A stretch of DNA of 39,882 nt, taken from Lentisphaerae bacterium RIFOXYA12_64_32 (GTDB lineage Bacteria; Verrucomicrobiota; Lentisphaeria; Oligosphaerales; YB12-FULL-65-16). This document shows positions 1-8,158 of this stretch, in pieces. The DNA lies in assembly GCA_001803235.1 (NCBI GenBank), contig MHBL01000043.1:1-39882 (forward strand), read 5' to 3'. The notes under the pieces are model-generated. The model did no database searches. It worked only from the letters and a program-made list of their open reading frames with translations, and was not told where the DNA came from. Within the stretch, counting starts at the first letter, position 1, and each line of letters begins with the position of its first letter. Made by a program: the position numbers and the translations under genes.

Positions 1-179
1 TCCTTAACGGGAGTGAGGCAGTTGACACAAACCGGCGTGTCCATCGCCTGAAGTTCGTCACGGCTGACCTCCGAATCCCAAGGGTCTGATCGAGTCGGCG
101 CTCTGCGAACCGATCTCACGACCCACCAGAGCGCCAGGCCCACGACGATCGTGCCAGTTGCCATGGCTCCTGTTGTCAT
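1..179 (-). CDS. Small membrane protein with CxxC motif, C-terminus cut by window edge
   Basis: Translation from ATG 179-177 runs open for 59 codons to the left edge. A GGGAGGAAC ribosome binding site lies just upstream (about 184-192), which supports this start strongly. Residues 9-21 form a hydrophobic stretch (TIVVGLALWWVV core), suggesting one N-terminal membrane segment. A polar linker follows, then Cys51-Val-Asn-Cys54, which looks like half of a zinc ribbon or a redox pair. The gene follows the preceding gene (stop 198-200) by 18 bp and is probably co-transcribed. The family is not recognised. It may be the second gene of a long integron cassette that began near 816. Confidence 0.6.
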   Translation of the reverse strand, partial: MTTGAMATGTIVVGLALWWVVRSVRRAPTRSDPWDSEVSRDELQAMDTPVCVNCLTPVK

Positions 180-197
180 CCCTGTTCCTCCCGAACG

Positions 198-797
198 CTA
201 CGGTGTGCCGCCCGAGGTACGAGGGTCGGCACCACTGGCTTGTTCTGCTGGTCCATCTGTTCCGAGTGTTGCCCGCCACCACGCCAGAAGCTCTGGCTTG
301 ATGAACGCGTCCATCTCCCTCGGGTGCACTCGGTAGGTCACAAGGACGAGGTCTCCATCGTCGTCGGCTGTCATGTACTCAAGTCCTTTGCCGTCTCGGT
401 ACGCCCCCCCACACTGCCACCCACCAGCGGCGAAGGTGGGCGGAAAGGTGTCCGGTCCCAGCGGGATGGGTCTGCATGGCTGAAAACTGATCTGCAGAAC
501 GAGACCCTGCATAGATGTCGGGAAGAGCGCCCAGCAGACGAGCGACTGGGACAACGGCTGAATCAGTCCCACAGAGAGATGCCACCTGTGACCGCACGCC
601 TCCACACGGTAGTGGAAGAACTCCGACTGAGCTTGTTCCAGAGAGGGAATCAGAGAGTCCGGTCCGAATTTGTCAGCCATAGGTTGGCCGAGAAGCCTGA
701 CGACTTCATCTGAACTGGTCCGTAGCGGAACGATGTCACGCCATGGACCAGCGGAGTGAAGCCGCAAGTGGGCAAGCTCGTTGGGGTATTTCGTCAT
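198..797 (-). CDS. Hypothetical protein, probable integron-cassette gene
   Basis: The predicted protein has 199 residues from ATG 797. The start was chosen because a purine-rich AGAGAAG motif lies about 7 nt upstream and the codon falls about 20 nt after the attC-like site at 811-870, as expected for a cassette gene. The open frame continues upstream but would read through the attC site. Residues 19-37 (WRDIVPL...DEVVRLLG) resemble a motif of bacterial hypothetical proteins of the form W-R-x-I-V-P-L...D-V-x-R-L-L-G. The remainder is mixed alpha/beta with several Cys and Trp residues. No signal peptide is seen at the chosen start. Function unknown. It is followed at 18 bp by a small membrane protein gene. 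Confidence 0.5.
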   Translation of the reverse strand: MTKYPNELAHLRLHSAGPWRDIVPLRTSSDEVVRLLGQPMADKFGPDSLIPSLEQAQSEFFHYRVEACGHRWHLSVGLIQPLSQSLVCWALFPTSMQGLVLQISFQPCRPIPLGPDTFPPTFAAGGWQCGGAYRDGKGLEYMTADDDGDLVLVTYRVHPREMDAFIKPELLAWWRATLGTDGPAEQASGADPRTSGGTP

Positions 798-810
798 CCA
801 TTCTTCTCTG

Positions 811-870
811 GCAGAACGCCACGCTTTGCCGCCGGCGTACTCGCCGGTCGGCAAGAGCGGTTTGTTGGCC
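811..870 (-). repeat. attC-like recombination site 1
   Basis: The plus strand folds as TTGCCG-CCGGCG-TACT-CGCCGG-T-CGGCAA (826-854), extended by CGCT/AGCG. Extrahelical T848 and G855 lie on the same arm. The outer core is GGCCAAC on the minus strand (870-864), facing GTTCTGC (817-811). The fold, the bulges on one arm and the stop codon of the preceding ORF (874-876) just before it fit an integron attC whose recombining strand is the plus strand. Read-through gives a PANKPLLPT peptide, like the NKALQPT peptides commonly produced by attC read-through. Confidence 0.65.
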
Positions 871-873
871 GGG

Positions 874-1176
874 TCATTCTTCGCTTCTTCTGATCGCCGT
901 CTGGTCGCATGGTACAGATCTGACGCGCGCTGGTCGTTTCCCCGTACGTCGTTCTGTATTGGCTCCGCCGGCACCGATGTCACCCCGGCCCGGTGGGTTG
1001 GCAACGATGGCGCCGGCAAGCTCGAGCCAGTAGTCTCCAATCGCCGCCTGCTCGACATAGCGTTTGTAGGCACTCTGGAAAGTGATGTCGAGTTGCCACG
1101 AGAGATAACCTGCCGCGAGGCGTTTCGCCAACTCCTCTGTCCCGATCGCCGTCTCGCGCTTGCCAGCGGTGTGCAT
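874..1176 (-). CDS. Hypothetical protein, integron-cassette gene
   Basis: The predicted protein has 100 residues. ATG 1176-1174 is preceded by GGGAGG at about 7 nt spacing (ACGGGAGGCTCACG), a strong ribosome binding site. The first half has natural composition (ELAKRLAAGYLSW, SAYKRYVEQAAIGDYWLEL) and predicts two helices. The C-terminal third is Arg-rich and less convincing, so a frameshift into the next frame near 985 cannot be excluded. The gene lies between two attC-like sites, starts 38 nt after the cassette boundary and stops right before the next attC, which is classic cassette layout. No family recognised. Confidence 0.5.
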   Translation of the reverse strand: MHTAGKRETAIGTEELAKRLAAGYLSWQLDITFQSAYKRYVEQAAIGDYWLELAGAIVANPPGRGDIGAGGANTERRTGKRPARVRSVPCDQTAIRRSEE

Positions 1177-1207
1177 CGTGAGCCTCCCGTGCCGCCGTGT
1201 TCATTGC

Positions 1208-1268
1208 CGCCAACGCCGGCGCTTTGCCGCGTGCGTACTCGCACGTCGGCAACAGCGCCTTGTTGGCC
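1208..1268 (-). repeat. attC-like recombination site 2
   Basis: The plus strand forms four 6-bp stems in series around a TACT loop: GCCAAC/GTTGGC (1209-1214 with 1262-1267), GGCGCT/AGCGCC, TTGCCG/CGGCAA and CGTGCG/CGCACG. Extrahelical T1246 and C1253 are on one arm and there is a GCC/TT internal loop. Two base pairs of the inner stem differ from site 1 with compensation on the other arm. The minus-strand outer core is GGCCAAC, identical to site 1. A TAA (1272-1274) sits at the same offset from this site as the TGA before site 1. Confidence 0.7.
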
Positions 1269-1604
1269 GGGTTATGCTGCGCCTGCCTCGGCTACCGCCC
1301 GTTTGACGATCCGAGGCGACCCTGGTTTGCGGTCGGCGCTTTCGCTTGGTCCCACCGAGACGCGTTCGACGGCGCATGGGACGATCGGACTACTCGACCG
1401 CAATCGACCGCGCTCGACCGCAATCGCGCCGGCCCTTTGTCGCTACCGCCGCCCGCTCCTGCCGCCGTCGTCTTGTCGGGGCCAACGCTGTGTAGACTGC
1501 AGCCGTACTTTTGGGGTTGAGGCCCAGTTTTCGGGATTGCGACGGGCGACGGGCCGCGGCGCGGGCAGGTCGGGGTGACCTCCTCAGTCCCTTTACTCCT
1601 TATA
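1269..1604. other. Probable upstream cassette or array leader, no firm gene
   Basis: A GTTGGCC core-like motif lies on the minus strand at 1486-1480. Its complement equals the outer core of the attC-like site at 1208-1268, so a cassette of about 272 bp may run between them. The minus frame ending at TAA 1272-1274 reads a plausible tail (IVKRAVAEAGAA) but has no clear start. A short direct repeat of CGACCGCAATCG occurs near 1397-1430. Nothing else is recognised. Confidence 0.35.
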
Positions 1605-1632
1605 GATATACCACGGTTCTGGGCGGATGCAA
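1605..1632 (-). promoter_or_regulatory. Candidate promoter driving the cassette array
   Basis: On the minus strand TTGCAT (1632-1627), 16 nt, then TATATC (1610-1605). It faces the cassette genes and lies about 120 bp before the core-like site at 1480-1486. Sigma70-like by pattern only. Confidence 0.3.
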
Positions 1633-1670
1633 GGTGCGCGGTACTTGCCGGTTATTTCCGGGATAGACGG

Positions 1671-1699
1671 TTGCAGTATATACTATTTGTTCGTATATT
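1671..1699 (+). promoter_or_regulatory. Candidate sigma70-like promoter of the lyase gene
   Basis: TTGCAG (1671-1676), a 17-nt spacer, then TATATT (1694-1699). It lies in an AT-rich island (about 1590-1780) that contrasts with the GC-rich surroundings. A second -35-like TTGACT at 1726-1731 has no well-spaced -10. The leader to the ATG at 1948 would be about 240 nt. Confidence 0.4.
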
Positions 1700-1947
1700 C
1701 TTATCAACTACTATCTTCCTCTTGTTTGACTTATAAATCTGCTATTATATAGTGGTTCTATATACAGAGATTCATGCGCCGCGATTCTGCTCCAAATAGT
1801 CGCTTGGACGTTCCGCGTCTGCTTGCAGACCGGCGGCTCGAAGGTCATAGTTCAGCGTTGCGACGGGAGGCGTCACGCAACCGCGGGTCCTGGGGTCCCT
1901 GTGCGCACGCGCCCCGTCGAGTCCTGAGCCCGGAAAGGAAACCACCC

Positions 1948-4900
1948 ATGCGCCCATGCACCGTCGGACTCATCATCTGCCTCGCGACCACCTCGTGCGC
2001 CGCGCTGGCCGAAGACGCAACCGCTCCTTCAAATATCGTCCCCAACCCGTCGTTTGAGGAGATGGCAGAGGGCAAGGTCACGGGCTGGACGATCTCGGAT
2101 AAGATGAGTTCCTGGTCCACCGAGCAAGCGCGTGACGGCGCGCGTTCGCTGAAGGTGGAGGACACCTCCAAGACGGACGGCTCCAATGTCGCCTCCGACC
2201 TGTTCCCGGTGGAACCCGGGCAAGTCTACACCATGACCGCCTTTGCCCGGTCCGAGACGGGGCAAGGCATCAGCCTCTACGCGCGGTTCCACGACGCGAC
2301 ACGCAAGGAGATCCGCGCCGAACCGCCGTTGACGCTGGAACTCACCTCGCCCGGCCGCTGGCGCCAGCGCGCCCGGGTCGTCACGGCACCCGCCAATGCC
2401 GCGTTCATGAGTTTGTGGATCCACAGCTACAGCGACGCGGTGGTGACCGCCTACATCGATGCGATTTCAGTCACCCAGGGCGCCAATGCCGGCGCGCCCA
2501 AGACCGCGGCACTGAAACCGTTCACCCCCGTACCGATCCAGTTCACCACCGCCGACGCGCCGGTGATCTACCTCACCCGCGAGGAAATTGACGGGCTCCG
2601 GCGCAGGGCCGAAACCTTGCCGTGGGCCAAGAACCTCCTGACCCATTTCCTGGCCGCGGCACGACGGGACCTGGAGAAACCGCTGGCGATCCCTGAACGT
2701 GGCGGTGGCTGGTATCACCACTACGCCTGCCCGAAGGATGGCACCAGCCTCAAGACCCAGTCCCCCACCGATCATCTCTGTCCGAAGTGCAACACGGTGT
2801 ACCATGGCGACCCCTACGACGCGGTGGCGGTGATGGGCCAGCACGGCGGCCTGGCGCGCCAGGCGCGGGACCTGGGCTTGGCGTTCCAACTCACCGGCGA
2901 AAAGCCGTTTGCGGAACGCGTCAAGGCAATCCTGCTCGGTTACGCCGACCGGTACGCGTCCTATCCGTTGCACGATGTGTGGGGCAAACAGGACAGCAAG
3001 AAAGCCAGCTGCGGCCGGGTCGGACCGCAGACGCTGGACGAGTCGTCCTGGCTCATTCCCATCACCCAGGGTTACGACCTGGTCCGCACCAGCGGCACGC
3101 TTTCGGACGACGAGAAACAGCACATCGAAACCGACCTGCTCCGCGCCGCCGCCGCGGTCATTGCCCGCAACAACGGCGGAATCGGCAACTGGCAGTCGTG
3201 GCACAATGCCGCCATGGGTGCAGTGGCGTTCTGCCTGAAGGACCGCGACCTGGCCGAGAAGGTCGTGAACGGCCCGAGCGGGTTCCTGTTCCAGATGGCC
3301 AACTCGGTGACCGAGGACGGGTTCTGGTACGAAGGCTCGTGGGGCTACCACTACTACGCGCTGTCCGCACACCTCGAACTCACCGAAATGGCGTTCCGCG
3401 CCGGGATCGACCTGTACCGCGACGACGCGCCGTACAAGTCGATGTTCGACACCTCGCTGCGGTTCATGGCGCCGAACCGGAAGCTCCCTGCCTTCCACGA
3501 CGCGCACCTCTGCGACGCGCTCGGCGGCGCCAAGTACTACGAGGTCGCGTTCCGCCGCTGGGGCGATCCCATCTTCGCCTGGTGCGTCAACCAACGCCAG
3601 CGCGGGCAGGACGCGTTCCTGTTCGGCGCCGACGAGGTGCCGGCCAGCGCCGGCATGAACCTGGCCAGTTGCGTGTTCCCCGGTGTCGGCTGGATGATCC
3701 TGCGCGGCGGCACCGGCGCCGATGCCATGTACTTGGCCATGGACTACGGTCCGCACGGCGGCGGCCACGGGCATCCCGACAAACTCGGGTTCACCTTCTA
3801 CGCCCTCGGTGACTTTGTCGCGCACGACCCCGGTTGCCTCGCCTACGCCGTGCCGCTGCACGGCGAGTGGTATCGGCAGACGGTCGCGCACAACACCGTG
3901 GTCGTAGACCAGGCGCCGCAGGACGAATGCACCGGCGCGTTGCAGTTCTCCACATCCGGCCCCATGTTCCGCGCCGGTGCGGCTAGCGCCGACGCGGCCA
4001 ATGCCCCGGTCGCCATGTCACGCCTCGCCCTGATGAGCGACGACTACCTGATCCTGGTCGACACGCTCAGCGACACGCAGAAGCATGTCTACGACTGGGC
4101 CTACCATGGCCAGGGCGAGTTCGCCACCCCCGTGCCGCTCGTCAACTCCGACGCCCCGATCGCGGCTGGCTACGGTTACCAGCGCATCGAAAACGTGCGT
4201 CGTGGTCCGGTCGACGCCATGTGGTCGGCAGCATGGAAAACCAAGGGCGGCGAGATGCGCCTCCAGATGCTGGACGATCCCGGCACGGAACTGATCACCG
4301 GCGCCGGTTGGGGCCCCAGCGCCTCACGCACCGCGTCGATCCTCGTGCGGCGCAACGCGGACAAGACACGCTACATGGCGCTGCTCGAACCGCGCCCCGC
4401 CGCCGTCACAGACGAGACACGTTTCGAACGTCTGCCCGTCGAAGGCGACGCAACGGCGTGGGGACTGCGAGTGCAGAACGCGCGCGGCGAAGACCGCATC
4501 ATCTCCGGCGCAGCGCAGACCGTCAAGACGGCCGGCGACCTGGTTACCGATGCGCGACTCGCGGTCATCAGCGCCGGCGCCAAGCCGTTCGTGCACGTCT
4601 ACGACGGCACGCACCTCACCGCGCCGACGTGGAATGTCCGGGTTAGCGGCGGCACATGTTTCTCCGCCGGCCGGCCGGAGCAGGGCCAGTACCTGGTGGG
4701 CAACGAAGGCGCAACCCCGCTGCAAGTCACGCTGGGTGGTGAGGTCGTAGCGGGTGATATCGGGGCTGGCGCCCCCCCTGCCTGCTGGGTCGTGGACCGC
4801 ACGTTCGCCCGCGGCGCCGTCGTCCCGGTGGCCTGTCAGAACGGAACCCTGGCGTTCGCCCTGCCCCAACAGTCCACCTGCGAACTGAGCTTTCCCGGGG

Positions 4901-5490
4901 CCAGGTCCGTGGCCGACCGCGTTGCCGCCGAAACCCTGGCCGCCGAGGAGGCGGCCCGCCGTGCCCGACTCCCGACACTGCCGAACTTCCCGATCGCCCC
5001 TGCCCCCGTACCACCCGCCGAGTTCGTGAACCCCGCCGTGCCGCCCGTGGTCATCCAGGCGGAAGCCTTCACGGCGCAAGGCGGCGGCAACGTCACAGTG
5101 GCCACCGACAAGGTCGGCTGCAAGGATGCATGCTTCAGGAACTGGGACAACGGCGGGCACTGGCTGGAGTGGACCGTCGAACTGCCGGCAACGGCCTGGT
5201 ACCAGGTCTCGCTGCGCTACTGTACCGCGTCGACCGAGGCACTCCGGGCCGTGCTCATCGACGGCGCCTATCCCACCGAGGCGTGCAGGACCGTCGCGCT
5301 CCCGGGCACCGGCGGGTTCAGCAATGCCACGGACGACTGGAAGGAACTCGCCCTCGCCGACTGCAAGACCGGCGAACCGCTCCGCTTCTTCCTGCCCCAG
5401 GGCCGGCACACGCTGCGGGTGTACAATCTGCTCGAACCGGTCAACCTCGACAGCATCACGTTCGTGGCAGCCGTGCCGCCGCCCAAGTGA
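1948..5490 (+). CDS. Secreted heparinase II/III-family polysaccharide lyase
   Basis: The predicted protein has 1180 residues. ATG 1948 was chosen over an upstream in-frame ATG (1774) because AAGGAA lies about 8 nt before it and it is followed directly by a signal peptide (hydrophobic residues 5-20, cleavage likely after ALA at 19-21). Residues 30-177 look like a carbohydrate-binding jelly roll (NPSFEE start). Residues about 200-560 form the alpha-helical lyase barrel and contain a zinc-ribbon-like cluster (C261, C278, C281). Residues about 590-800 are the heparinase II/III C-terminal sheet domain, with HGHPDKL near 608 and YRQTVAHNTVVVD near 642. Residues 1034-1180 resemble a CBM6/35 module (VVIQAEAFTAQGGG). 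It probably cleaves a uronate-containing polysaccharide outside the cytoplasm; the substrate is not predictable. It is much longer than single-domain family members because of the flanking modules. Confidence 0.85.
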   Translation: MRPCTVGLIICLATTSCAALAEDATAPSNIVPNPSFEEMAEGKVTGWTISDKMSSWSTEQARDGARSLKVEDTSKTDGSNVASDLFPVEPGQVYTMTAFARSETGQGISLYARFHDATRKEIRAEPPLTLELTSPGRWRQRARVVTAPANAAFMSLWIHSYSDAVVTAYIDAISVTQGANAGAPKTAALKPFTPVPIQFTTADAPVIYLTREEIDGLRRRAETLPWAKNLLTHFLAAARRDLEKPLAIPERGGGWYHHYACPKDGTSLKTQSPTDHLCPKCNTVYHGDPYDAVAVMGQHGGLARQARDLGLAFQLTGEKPFAERVKAILLGYADRYASYPLHDVWGKQDSKKASCGRVGPQTLDESSWLIPITQGYDLVRTSGTLSDDEKQHIETDLLRAAAAVIARNNGGIGNWQSWHNAAMGAVAFCLKDRDLAEKVVNGPSGFLFQMANSVTEDGFWYEGSWGYHYYALSAHLELTEMAFRAGIDLYRDDAPYKSMFDTSLRFMAPNRKLPAFHDAHLCDALGGAKYYEVAFRRWGDPIFAWCVNQRQRGQDAFLFGADEVPASAGMNLASCVFPGVGWMILRGGTGADAMYLAMDYGPHGGGHGHPDKLGFTFYALGDFVAHDPGCLAYAVPLHGEWYRQTVAHNTVVVDQAPQDECTGALQFSTSGPMFRAGAASADAANAPVAMSRLALMSDDYLILVDTLSDTQKHVYDWAYHGQGEFATPVPLVNSDAPIAAGYGYQRIENVRRGPVDAMWSAAWKTKGGEMRLQMLDDPGTELITGAGWGPSASRTASILVRRNADKTRYMALLEPRPAAVTDETRFERLPVEGDATAWGLRVQNARGEDRIISGAAQTVKTAGDLVTDARLAVISAGAKPFVHVYDGTHLTAPTWNVRVSGGTCFSAGRPEQGQYLVGNEGATPLQVTLGGEVVAGDIGAGAPPACWVVDRTFARGAVVPVACQNGTLAFALPQQSTCELSFPGARSVADRVAAETLAAEEAARRARLPTLPNFPIAPAPVPPAEFVNPAVPPVVIQAEAFTAQGGGNVTVATDKVGCKDACFRNWDNGGHWLEWTVELPATAWYQVSLRYCTASTEALRAVLIDGAYPTEACRTVALPGTGGFSNATDDWKELALADCKTGEPLRFFLPQGRHTLRVYNLLEPVNLDSITFVAAVPPPK

Positions 5491-5595
5491 CCCGAAAGGC
5501 GGCCGCGACCACTTTGCGAAGGGCTGTTTCGACGGCTATCGTTCAGGATTGCGTCAACGACCCGGTTCCGAGCGCACCACCGCCAGGACATTCTG

Positions 5596-5876
5596 GAATA
5601 GGCCTATGTACTTGACTCAACCACGCCTACGGGCTGTGTCCGGGACTTCTTCCCGCGCCACCTGCCAGCTCGTCTGGCAGGAGCGAGTGTTATGTGGCTA
5701 CCATCGGACGGCGGCTTATCTTTCTTCCCCGCCCGGCCGCCAACGGCGGCCGGGCGGGGAGGGAAATAGGTGTGCAGCGTCGTTAGCCGCTGAACCTGTT
5801 CACCTGCCGCGCGAGGCGGCAGGGGGCCAACCTTTATCAGGTTGTGGGAGGTTGAGTCAAGTGCATAGCCCTATTC
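5596..5876. repeat. MITE-like hairpin element with 27-bp inverted ends
   Basis: The ends 5596-5622 and 5850-5876 are inverted copies matching at 25 of 27 positions. Inside are a hairpin CCTGCCAG-CTCGT-CTGGCAGG (5661-5681), a perfect 15-bp stem with loop AAC (5727-5741/5745-5759), a hairpin CCTGCCGC-GCGAG-GCGGCAGG (5803-5823), and CCAACCT-TTATC-AGGTTG (5828-5845). There is no ORF of note. It fills most of the 417-bp gap after the lyase gene and could also terminate its transcript. The third hairpin and its TTCAC lead-in recur at 16983-17007. Confidence 0.65.
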
Positions 5877-5907
5877 TGGTCATGACGCGACACGCAAGAG
5901 GCAAAAC

Positions 5908-6465
5908 ATGACACACCACCATCTCCGCGCCTGGATTGCACAAGCAACGGCGGTCATCGCGATCTGCGCCGGCGTGTCGGCGCAGGACGTGCCGAACGCC
6001 GCCCCCCCCGGCCTCGCGCCCGAGGCCCAGCATGCCATCGCCAAGGCCTACCCGGACGCGCTCATCCAGGAGGCAAACCTCCAGGACGACGAGGTCAAGT
6101 ACTACGATGTGCAACTCAACGACGGCGGGCGCGAGTTCCTGGTTCGGATCACCGCGGACGGCACGGTCCTGGAAGTCGAAACCTACGAACACATGAAAGC
6201 TCTGCCCGCCGACGTCGCCGCCACCATTACCGCCGCACTGCCCAAGGGCGCCAAGGTCGTGGCGGTCACAAAGCGCGAAGTTCGCGCCCGCATCAGAGAC
6301 GAGCACGTGGTTCCGTGCACCCCGCCGAAGACCCGGTACGAGGTGGAGTACGTCGGCGAGAGCGCGCGCGGCAGCATCGAATTCGGCCCGAACAAAGCGG
6401 GCAGGCTTGTCGTCAAGAGCCGCAGCGAAGAGACGGTCGGCGAAGACGGCGACGCGGAGGAGTAG
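5908..6465 (+). CDS. Secreted PepSY-like protein
   Basis: The predicted protein has 185 residues. ATG 5908 follows AAGAGGC at good spacing. Residues 1-26 form a signal peptide (His-rich start, hydrophobic AVIAICAGVSA, cleavage near AQ). The mature part has two beta-rich repeats of the PepSY/BLIP-like type: helix AIAKAYPDALI followed by strands (VKYYDVQLNDGGREFLVRITADG), then a second helix and strands (TRYEVEYV...GSIEFG). Such domains bind or inhibit proteins in the periplasm, but no partner is evident. The acidic C-terminus (EDGDAEE) is notable. The gene is on the same strand as the lyase and the downstream oxidoreductase (137 bp away). Confidence 0.65.
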   Translation: MTHHHLRAWIAQATAVIAICAGVSAQDVPNAAPPGLAPEAQHAIAKAYPDALIQEANLQDDEVKYYDVQLNDGGREFLVRITADGTVLEVETYEHMKALPADVAATITAALPKGAKVVAVTKREVRARIRDEHVVPCTPPKTRYEVEYVGESARGSIEFGPNKAGRLVVKSRSEETVGEDGDAEE

Positions 6466-6602
6466 CCTGGAGCCGGCCTGAGTTCATGCAGCCTGGCTGC
6501 ACTCGGGTTCGCCACCGGGCGGCGCCGGCGGTATGGGTCATCGAGGGTACGATTGCAGCGCGGATCACGCACTGCGAATAGGGACGGCACAGGAGATACT
6601 CC

Positions 6603-8006
6603 ATGAAGCGCAAGCTGCGGGTCGGCATCGTCGGGGGCGGCATGTTCTTTGACGATATCATCGGTCCGGCCTTCCGCGACTTTCAGCGCGGCGGTTTTGC
6701 CGGGGCCCTGACCAGCATCGGCATGAGCCACTTCGCACCGCAAGTGGCCGATATTGCCATCGAGTTCGCGGCCATTGGCACGCGCAACCCGGCACGCGGC
6801 ACCGCCGACCACATCCGCGACAAGTTCGTAGCCGAATTCCCCGACACCCACCTGCGCGCCTACTATGGCGACACGGTCTGGCAGGAGATGATCGCGTCTT
6901 GTTCCCTCGACGTCCTGTTCATGGCCGGCCCCGACAACGTGCACGCGGCCGCCATTCTTCACGCCTTGGACGCCGGACTGCACGTGATCACCGAGAAACC
7001 CATGTGCCTGCGAACTGAAGACGCCGACCGAATCATCGACAAGGCGCGCGCGCGCGGCCTCATTGTCGCCGTGGACATGCACAAACGCTACGACCCGTTC
7101 GTCCGCGACATGATGACCAACTCGCTGGCCAAGTACGACCGCATCAACCGCGTTCGCGCCGTGCTCGAGGAACCGCTCGAGGTCGCCACCTCGGTCTTCG
7201 AGTGGGTTGAGAAGTCAAACCCGTTCGCCTACGTCGGCTGCCACTGGCTGGACGTCGTCGGCTATTACCTGAACGTCAAGCCGCGTGCCATCTACGCCAC
7301 CGGCGAAAAAAACCTGCTGGTCAACTGGGACCGGTACGTGCAGCGCATCGCCGCGCTCCAGGGCAAGGACGTCGCCTCCTTCCGCAAGCACACCAAGATC
7401 AACGCCTGGGACTCGCTCAACGTCAACATCACCTACGACAACGGCATGCGCGGCGACTACAACAACACGTGGATCAACCCCGCTGAATTCGAGGGCGCCG
7501 TCAACCAGGAACTCGAGGTCTACGGGGTGCTGGGCCGCGGTTTCGTGGACCAGCAGGACCGCGGGTTCCGCGAGACCATCACCGGCGACGGCACACGGAC
7601 GCGCAACCCGACCTTTGGCGGGCGGTTGCGACCGCCGCTCGCGCCCGGCGAACTGTTCGGCTATGGCAAGGCCTCCATCGTGGCCGGGTTGCTAGCCGTC
7701 TCGCGCGTCAAGTTTTTCGGGGAGAAACCCGAGGAACTCGCGACAACCTACCCGGACGCCGCCAGTCAACGCCCGATCACCATGATGATCGAGGCCGCGA
7801 CGCGCGTCGCGGAACTGAACTACGAGCACTTCACCCAGCACGGTGTAGCACCGGTCTCCGCCGCATTGACCGACGACGCCATCGTGATCATCGACCCGCT
7901 CGGCCACCACCACCGCGAGACGCTCTACGTGCGGGACGGTGCAACCGTGCCGTCCATCCTGCGCACATCGCATAGGTCCGAACACAGCAACAAACGGGAA
8001 CACTGA
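6603..8006 (+). CDS. Gfo/Idh/MocA-family NAD(P)-dependent oxidoreductase
   Basis: The predicted protein has 467 residues; AGGAGA precedes ATG 6603. The N-terminal Rossmann fold starts with VGIVGGG (7-13). The family lysine motif EKP is at 131-133, and the C-terminal domain carries GCHWLDVVGYY with H214 and D217 in the usual catalytic positions. Family members oxidise or epimerise sugars, inositols or related polyols in the cytoplasm using a tightly bound NAD(P). It is longer than the common 330-390 residues, with inserts around 30-60 and 240-340. The nearby lyase suggests processing of a released sugar, which is inference. Confidence 0.85.
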   Translation: MKRKLRVGIVGGGMFFDDIIGPAFRDFQRGGFAGALTSIGMSHFAPQVADIAIEFAAIGTRNPARGTADHIRDKFVAEFPDTHLRAYYGDTVWQEMIASCSLDVLFMAGPDNVHAAAILHALDAGLHVITEKPMCLRTEDADRIIDKARARGLIVAVDMHKRYDPFVRDMMTNSLAKYDRINRVRAVLEEPLEVATSVFEWVEKSNPFAYVGCHWLDVVGYYLNVKPRAIYATGEKNLLVNWDRYVQRIAALQGKDVASFRKHTKINAWDSLNVNITYDNGMRGDYNNTWINPAEFEGAVNQELEVYGVLGRGFVDQQDRGFRETITGDGTRTRNPTFGGRLRPPLAPGELFGYGKASIVAGLLAVSRVKFFGEKPEELATTYPDAASQRPITMMIEAATRVAELNYEHFTQHGVAPVSAALTDDAIVIIDPLGHHHRETLYVRDGATVPSILRTSHRSEHSNKREH

Positions 8007-8158
8007 GCAAACCGCGACGGCCAGTTCGCGACACGGGAATCAAGGCGCTACGCTTTCCCGCGACTCGCGCCCGGGAAAAGGGGCGCGTCACACCACCACG
8101 GTCCAGGTTGTGACGCAATGACGCGGTGACTCAGGGACGCAGTGCCCCACGACACTCT
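8007..8158. other. Gap between convergent genes
   Basis: This is 152 bp between the oxidoreductase and eboE stops. It contains GC-rich interrupted inverted repeats (for example CGCGCCC...GGGGCGCG near 8065-8088) that could end both transcripts. No gene is seen. Confidence 0.3.

Noticed and set aside
198..1244. Single 348-codon minus-strand gene
   Set aside because: Its upstream half reads through the attC-like site and overlaps a separate ORF with a strong ribosome binding site; only the part from 797 is kept.
1774..1947. 58-codon N-terminal extension of the lyase
   Set aside because: The ATG at 1948 has a good ribosome binding site and begins a signal peptide; the extension is Arg-rich and would block export.
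2467..3891. Long minus-strand open frame (474 codons) opposite the lyase gene
   Set aside because: Antisense to a well-supported gene; composition is typical of high-GC shadow frames, with no motif or ribosome binding site.
5596..5876. attC-like sites inside the hairpin element
   Set aside because: The TAAC...hairpin pieces look superficially like attC arms, but matching GTT cores and cassette ORFs are missing.
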